Of a stretch of 64,000 bases of DNA, positions 59,372 to 64,000 are shown one piece after another. The stretch comes from Mesorhabditis belari. Lineage: Eukaryota; Nematoda; Chromadorea; Rhabditida; Rhabditidae. The DNA is taken from the NCBI GenBank assembly GCA_958450365.1, contig CAUEEP010000922.1, positions 1,364,001-1,428,000 of the forward strand, given 5' to 3'. Under the pieces are notes generated by a model, which made no database searches, was not told the origin of the DNA, and saw nothing but the letters and a program-made list of their open reading frames with translations. The translations under genes and the position numbers were made by a program. The number at the start of each line of letters is the position of its first letter. The stretch's first letter is position 1.

Positions 59372-59652
59372 ATATCACAGAGATAACTTGATCAATCATC
59401 AATAGCATTTCAAAGAAACGATGATCTTTATGCGTTCGATGTGCGCGGAAAATGAGAACATTCAGCATTTGGCATCATTGAGAAAGACAATTGAGAAAGA
59501 CAACAAAATTCAAAGAGAATCAAACTGAAAACCCAAATGATAACATTCAGCCAAATGCTGAATGTTATCATTTTCCGCGCACATCGAACGCATAAAGATC
59601 ATCGTTTCTTTGAAATGCTATTGATAATTGATCAAGTTATCTCTGTGATATG
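59372..59652. mobile_element. foldback element, about 113-bp arms
   Basis: Left end ATATCACAGAGATAACTTGA and the complement at the right. The arms share GTTCGATGTGCGCGGAAAAT. The right arm carries an extra small hairpin around GATAACATTCAGC. Confidence 0.8.
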
Positions 59653-59800
59653 GGAAAGGTGGGGCGGCTTTTGGCCCATCGAAAACCATTGAAAGTATGA
59701 CGTCACCAATAGACACACCAGACACACCAGCACATCAGTTAGCGTTAAATACACGTGTTTACCATTGGAGGGATTCTCCAAAAGTGATTTACTATCGAGC

Positions 59801-60015
59801 GTGACTTACAATTGAGCATGACTTTCAATTGAGCATGACTTACAATTGCGCATGGCTTAGAATTGAGCATGGCTTACTATCGAGCGTCATTCAATATCGA
59901 GCGTCATTCACTATCGAGCGTCATTCACTATCGTCATTCACTATCGTCATTCACTATCGTCATTCACTATCGTCATTCACTATCGTCATTTACTATCGTC
60001 ATTTACTATCGTCAA
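59801..60015. repeat. ATTCACTATCGTC and AATTGAGCATGACTTAC repeats
   Basis: A 17-bp array passes into a 13-bp array, sharing the ACTATCGAGCGTC motif. Confidence 0.85.
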
Positions 60016-60070
60016 CTGTATATTGATCTCATTTATCGTTTTTCACAAGAAAAGAACAAAATACACGTGA

Positions 60071-60143
60071 GCACGTGTGGCTGACTGGTTAAGTGTCTTT
60101 TATCTTAATCGGAAGGTCGAGGGTTCGAACCCCACATGCGACA
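60071..60143 (+). pseudogene. tRNA-like sequence
   Basis: TGTGGCTGACTGGTTAAGTG (A box) is followed by GGTCGAGGGTTCGAACCCCA (B box) at normal spacing. The acceptor arms do not pair and the anticodon loop lacks T at position 33. Confidence 0.5.
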
Positions 60144-60453
60144 TGGTCACCCCCTTCGGATTTCCTTTCCCTTCGGGTTGAGAGGTTTTCTGGAGGGCAG
60201 TCTGGTGGTTGTGGCCCCAGTTCTTTAAAGTGACAAGCCACTCCTTCATCGTCATCTTCCCTTCACCACCAAAAAAGCTATTTAGTTCCCCATTGAGCTT
60301 AGGGTTAGGGAGCCGTCTGTCATGACGTGGGTTAAGTTAAGATATAGCCTAGTATTGTGTGTGTCGTTGTATTGTGATTGATATATTTCGTGTATGCGAT
60401 AAATTCACCCCAGTCGGTATTTTTTTTTTTAAAAAAAAAAATACAAACGCAGT

Positions 60454-62475
60454 TTACTGTCCAGAAAGTTGCTTGTGCAAAATGGGCACATAATCATCGT
60501 ATTGAGCCTGAAAAATTGAAAGTTTTCTTGATTTATATCTTTGATTACTTGATAGAAATTCCCGGCCACTAAGCTTAAATGATGTTTTTCAGCAAAAGCG
60601 GCAGCACTCCAATTTTTTCGGCCTTCAGCGGAGTTTTTTCGAATCTAAAAAAGTTTACTTAGAAACAACGCTATTTCGTTTCAACAAATTGTAAGAATGG
60701 CATGAATAAGTAAAGTTAAAAAATAAATTTTCTACACTCTAACTTTCAGTTCTACAGGGTGACCAGAAATAACATTGCGGGATTTTCGGCAGATCTACCA
60801 TGGGCTAAACAGCATTTTGGTAACGGATTTTGGAACTTCCAACAAGACTCCGCTCCTTCCATCGAGCCAAATCCACACAGGACTGGTGTAGGACAAACTT
60901 TCCGGATTTCATCTCGACCTGGAATGGCCTCCGTATTCGTGCGATCTCAATCCGTTGGACTACAGCCTTTGGTTAATTTTGAAGGCAAGGGCTTGTGCAA
61001 AACCCCACAAAAGTTTGGAGGCTCTTAAGCGATCGTTGACCAGGGAATGGGATCGAATCACTCCGGCCGAGCAGCGGCCCATCGCCGAAAATTTCATCAA
61101 GCGTTTGAGGCTCTGCATCGGAGCCAAAGGTGGCCACTTTGAAGAAAAGTCGATTTTATGCTCTCTTTATATCATGTTGTTAATAAAAAATTGTTTCTGT
61201 CACAAAATCTTTTTGGATTTTTAAAAAAATAGGCTAAATTAGGCCGCAACGTTATTTCTGGTCACCCTGTATATTCTCAAATAAATGTTTTCAAAAATTT
61301 CACCTTAAAACCAGCATCGACTTTTCCGTTTTGTTTGTATAGAAGGAAAACGTAACGGTGAAGGCCTAAAGCTCTTCCCAATTTGCATATTCGGATTTCC
61401 GATTTTCCAAACCGGTGCCCTCTGGAGCTCCAGATCCAATATATTCGGCCGCCTCGTCACCTTGATCTACGTGACTGCCGGGAATGTTTACAACAACCCA
61501 ATGCATGCACTCACGAATAGCTGGATTCGCTCGAGATGGCGCATCCGGATCTGAAATCGGGCCTTTCTAGGGCTTTGGTTTTCTTTATTTTTATTCGACA
61601 TACAGTCGATACAACGATTTTTAAATTCTAAACCACGCCCTTGCTTTTGCGTAGCTGCCCTGAATGGCCAAGCTTGCGTCTCGGCGTAGCTGCCCTAAAC
61701 GGCCAACGGGTGTTCCTGCGTGCCCTGAATAGCGAAGATTGCCTCTCTGCGTAGCTGCCCTGAACGACCAACAATTCGGTTTTGTGTAGCTGTTCTGAAC
61801 GGCCAACGAGCGCTTCTGCGTAGCTGCCCTAAACGACCAACGGGTGTTCCTGCGTGCCCTGAATAGCGAAGATTGCCTCTCTGCGTAGCTGCCCTGAACA
61901 ACCAACGGGTGTTTCTGCGTGCCCTGAATAGCGAAGATTGTGTCTCTACGTAGCTGCCCTGATCGACCAACAATTCGGTTTTGTGTAGCTGTCCTGAACG
62001 GCCAACGAACGCTTCTGCGTAGCTGCCCTGAACAACCAACGGGCGGTTCTGCGTGCCCTGAATAGCGAAGATTGCGTCTCTGCGTAGGTGCTCAGCGCTG
62101 GCCGTTCAGGGCACGTTTTAGAATCGTTAAATCTAAATTTTTGCTCCCGAGCAAATCGTTAAATCGAGAGTCGACTGTATATAAGAATCGTTAAATCCAA
62201 AGTCGATTACCCGTCAAAATCAAGGTGTACAAAGCGTTGGCCTCGCTTTCCCAGGTGACTGTTGGCTTGTCCTTGACTTGGGTCGGCGTCAATTCATTTC
62301 CAAAATCGGTCTATAATTTAAGAAAACAAAACTTGAGCAAAGGAAACAATTATAAGAATATTTCGCAAACCTTTGCCCCACTATTGTAGGAGACATCAAG
62401 GACACATTTTGGTGGAACGGGGATCACATCGGCAACCACTCCCTCACTTGTAAAAGCTTTTAAACCAGCCGGCAT
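60454..62475 (-). CDS. phosphatidylethanolamine-binding protein (PEBP/RKIP family), 6 exons, 184 aa
   Basis: Exons in gene order are 62475-62371, 62310-62211, 61550-61413, 61365-61304, 60644-60549 and 60507-60454; 555 coding bases with all phases closing. The family is small cytosolic proteins that bind phospholipid head groups and often tune kinase signalling. The two signature regions are present: DPDAPSR at residues 69-75 followed by His85, and [20 protein letters not shown] from residue 107 with His117 and Arg118. The C-terminus [20 protein letters not shown] is typical. A 47-bp intron (61366-61412) had to be inferred inside the GTG-LHRY motif; without it the frame runs into a stop. The start ATG lies four bases after a TTTTAG acceptor, which fits a trans-spliced leader site, but an upstream exon cannot be excluded. 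Two introns hold a maT-like transposon and a repeat-filled inverted-repeat element. Confidence 0.94.
60755..61269. mobile_element. maT/mariner-type element, internally deleted, in a PEBP intron
   Basis: Terminal repeats CAGGGTGACCAGAAATAACA and (complement) CAGGGTGACCAGAAATAACG with TA on both sides (60753-60754, 61270-61271). Its 515 bases carry only the C-terminal half of a transposase. It sits in the PEBP intron 60645-61303, opposite to the gene. Confidence 0.88.
60763..61137 (+). pseudogene. maT-like transposase C-terminal fragment, frameshifted
   Basis: [15 protein letters not shown] holds the second catalytic Asp. After a frameshift, [13 protein letters not shown] holds the third catalytic Asp, about 37 residues on, which is the DD37D spacing of the maT clade. 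It ends [14 protein letters not shown], the family's usual C-terminus. The N-terminal half is absent. Confidence 0.75.
61603..62177. mobile_element. pogo-type inverted-repeat element enclosing a minisatellite, in PEBP intron 2
   Basis: Ends CAGTCGATACAACGATTTTT and (complement) CAGTCGACTCTCGATTTAAC lie next to TA at 61601-61602 and 62178-62179. The interior (about 61622-62098) is a higher-order repeat of GCGTAGCTGCCCTGAACG-like units mixed with GCGTGCCCTGAATAGCGAAG. There is no credible gene. Confidence 0.65.
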
Positions 62476-62479
62476 TGGA

Positions 62480-63216
62480 CTAAAATTCTTTTAAGAAATG
62501 ATTGAAGATATTTGAAGTGAAAATCTTAGAGCTAAAAGGGAAAATTTCAGAGAAATAAGTTAATAAGAGAAGGAAGGAGATGGAAGGTGAAAAAAGGCTG
62601 TCCTCAGCTGTTCCCAGAAATCTAAGAAAGCTAATAGTTGTTCAAAACAATTCAAGAAACTTTACAGTTCTTTTGGTAATATAAAAAAGATAAGACAAGG
62701 CATAAAATCCAAAAATTTCCTCTGAGAGAGTATTGATCGAATTCTCTTGAATTCTCTTGAAGTATTCTCTTGAATTCGCAAAAGAAAGAGCGCTTGTTAT
62801 CAGCATTTTTTCGAGTGTTTCTTTTAGAAAAGTAATTTCATGATTTTCCTGTGTCATTCACTTGTCAATGATATTTATTTTCTCAGAAAAAAAAATCATA
62901 AATAAGTACAAGCATTAAAAGTTTAATGGACATATACCGTATTCTCACTAATAGTAGTACACTCTCTAATAGTATTGCGGTCCAGGAGGGGGTTCAAAAA
63001 ATAGTAGTGCGCACGACTATTAGAGAGAATACGGTAAGCAAAGGCCGAGCAAAGTAGCAGAAACAATCATCATGAAATTCGATAAAGAAACACCTAACAA
63101 TACTGAATATCGAAACGTGAAGATTGAATTTTAAATCTTCTTGAGTGAAGATTGAAAGAGCCACTAATGAATAAAAAGTTTATTTTATGTAAAGTATAAA
63201 TTCAATTACAATTTGC
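62480..63216. other. spacer between PEBP and the right-edge gene
   Basis: The two minus-strand genes are about 760 bases apart. Between them is only the 100-bp inverted-repeat element, so an operon would need an unusually long gap. Confidence 0.5.
62935..63036. mobile_element. short (about 100 bp) inverted-repeat element related to family B ends
   Basis: It runs from TACCGTATTCTCACTAATAG to CTATTAGAGAGAATACGGTA with only about 50 unrelated bases between. It looks like a minimal deletion derivative of family B. Confidence 0.75.
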
Positions 63217-63222
63217 TTTATT
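63217..63222 (-). terminator. poly(A) signal AATAAA for the right-edge gene
   Basis: AATAAA on the minus strand 11 bases past the inferred stop at 63234; this supports that position as the gene's end. Confidence 0.5.
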
Positions 63223-63233
63223 TTCCCTAACAA

Positions 63234-64000
63234 TTAAAGCTCTTTTTTCTCATTTCCTGTGACTCCATCTTGTAAGTTTTTAAAGAGTTTTTGTGGTAGA
63301 TTGTCAAAAGCAAAAGATCTAAATGATGATTGATGAAAATAAGTTAAAAAATGAGCTAAAGCTAAAAGCTAAAGCTAAAGCTAAGAGCTAAAGCTAAAGC
63401 TGAAAGCTAAAGCTAAGAGCTAAAAGCTAAAGCTGAAAGCTGAAAGCTAAAGCTAAAGCTAAAACTAAAGCTAAAATCTAAAGGCTAAAGCTAAAGCTAA
63501 AAGCTAAAGCTAAAGGCTAAAGGCTAAAGCTAAGAGCTGAAAGCTAAAGCTAAAGGCTAAAGCTAAAGCCGAAAGCTAAAAGCTAAAGCTGAAAGCTAAA
63601 GCTAAAGCTAAGAGCTAAAGCTAAAAGCTAAAGCTAAGCTGAACTTGAGCCTGAGCCTGGGCCTGAGCCTGCGCCTAAGCCTGAGCCTGCACCTAAGCCT
63701 AAGCCTAAGCCTAAGCCTAAGCCTAAGCCTAAGCCTAAGCCTAAGCCTAAGCCTAAGCCTAAGCTAAAGCTGATTTCTCAGTTTACTCACGTGAAAGCAA
63801 TGAAAATCACTCTTTCAGTCACATTGTTGTTGATTGATTTCAGGAAATGATCAATAATTTCCTCAACTGATGAATAGATCTAAAAGATAAACACAAATTA
63901 AACTAAGCAGCTTAAACTATTCTTGACTGACGATTCTCGACTGACCTCAAATCGACAATCTTCTTCACATTGTCTCCTAATTCTCTCAATATCCCAATGA
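63234..64000 (-). CDS. 3' part of an unrecognised gene entering from the right edge
   Basis: Three exons: beyond 64000 to 63946, 63879-63791 and 63318-63234 (stop). Each is bounded by clean GT and AG sites (TTTTAG, TTTAG acceptors) and the phases (0, then 2) join without a stop. The visible C-terminus has about 75 residues, beginning HWDIERIRRQCEEDCRFE, continuing through EEIIDHFLKSINNNVTERV and ending with a Lys/Glu-rich tail (GNEKKEL). I do not recognise the family; the two Cys and the amphipathic EEIIDHFLKS stretch are all that stands out. The intron 63319-63790 is filled by GCTAAA-type and perfect telomere-type repeats. A poly(A) signal follows at 63217-63222. Confidence 0.65.
63345..63640. 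repeat. AAAGCT-type hexamer repeat in an intron of the right-edge gene
   Basis: Units AAAGCT with AAGAGC, GAAAGC and AAGGCT variants over about 300 bases, continuing into the telomere-type tract. Confidence 0.9.
63692..63763. repeat. interstitial telomere repeat, 12 perfect CCTAAG (TTAGGC) units
   Basis: Seventy-two bases of perfect repeat, preceded from about 63645 by degenerate GCCTGA units. TTAGGC is the established nematode telomere unit. Coding exons lie on both sides, so this is not a chromosome end. Confidence 0.93.

Noticed and set aside
61621..62039. Frames of 94 and 114 codons with [12 protein letters not shown] repeats
   Set aside because: They are translations of the higher-order repeat inside a PEBP intron element.
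63645..63768. True chromosome end
   Set aside because: Coding exons with matching phases lie on both sides of the telomere-type repeat.

Overview
The window is nuclear DNA of a nematode, probably a free-living rhabditid. It carries (TTAGGC)n-type repeats, the nematode telomere unit. Protein genes are cut into small exons by introns that often run only 37-60 bp and end in TTTTCAG or TTTTTAG. Translation starts lie a few bases after splice-acceptor-like sites, as expected with trans-splicing. The DNA mobile elements are of the mariner, maT, Tc1/Tc3, pogo and hAT types. I cannot name the species.

Genes are few for 64 kb. Five protein genes could be assembled exon by exon, with every reading phase closing: a Gi/o-like G-protein alpha subunit (30885-35370, +), a Ser/Arg/Lys-rich basic nuclear-type protein (36469-37419, -, first exon uncertain), translation initiation factor eIF5 (40148-41991, -), a Sec14-like CRAL-TRIO/GOLD lipid-transfer protein (52870-59215, +) and a phosphatidylethanolamine-binding protein (60454-62475, -). 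A sixth gene enters from the right edge (63234-64000, -). One tRNA-Asn(GTT) (5758-5830) folds perfectly. A frameshifted first exon of a DJ-1/PARK7-like gene lies at 4017-4112.

The rest is repeats. The left 30 kb has no intact protein gene. It holds minisatellites with units of 7-16 bp, two kilobase-scale polypyrimidine tracts, foldback elements, short inverted-repeat elements in several families, and decayed transposons. From 30 to 64 kb the same repeats fill introns and spacers, in several cases ending within about 10-15 bases of a splice acceptor.

The genes do not form one pathway. The G-protein, eIF5, lipid-transfer and PEBP genes are ordinary housekeeping or signalling genes. The strongest novel points concern the mobile DNA. 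A three-copy hAT-type foldback family has 8-bp target duplications at every copy. A Tc3-like element sits inside another inverted-repeat element, with the host site readable across it. A foldback with 186-bp arms carries a 54-codon reading frame. A 12-copy perfect telomeric repeat lies inside an intron, and pol III B-box sequences recur across the window. All calls come from reading the sequence; no searches were run.
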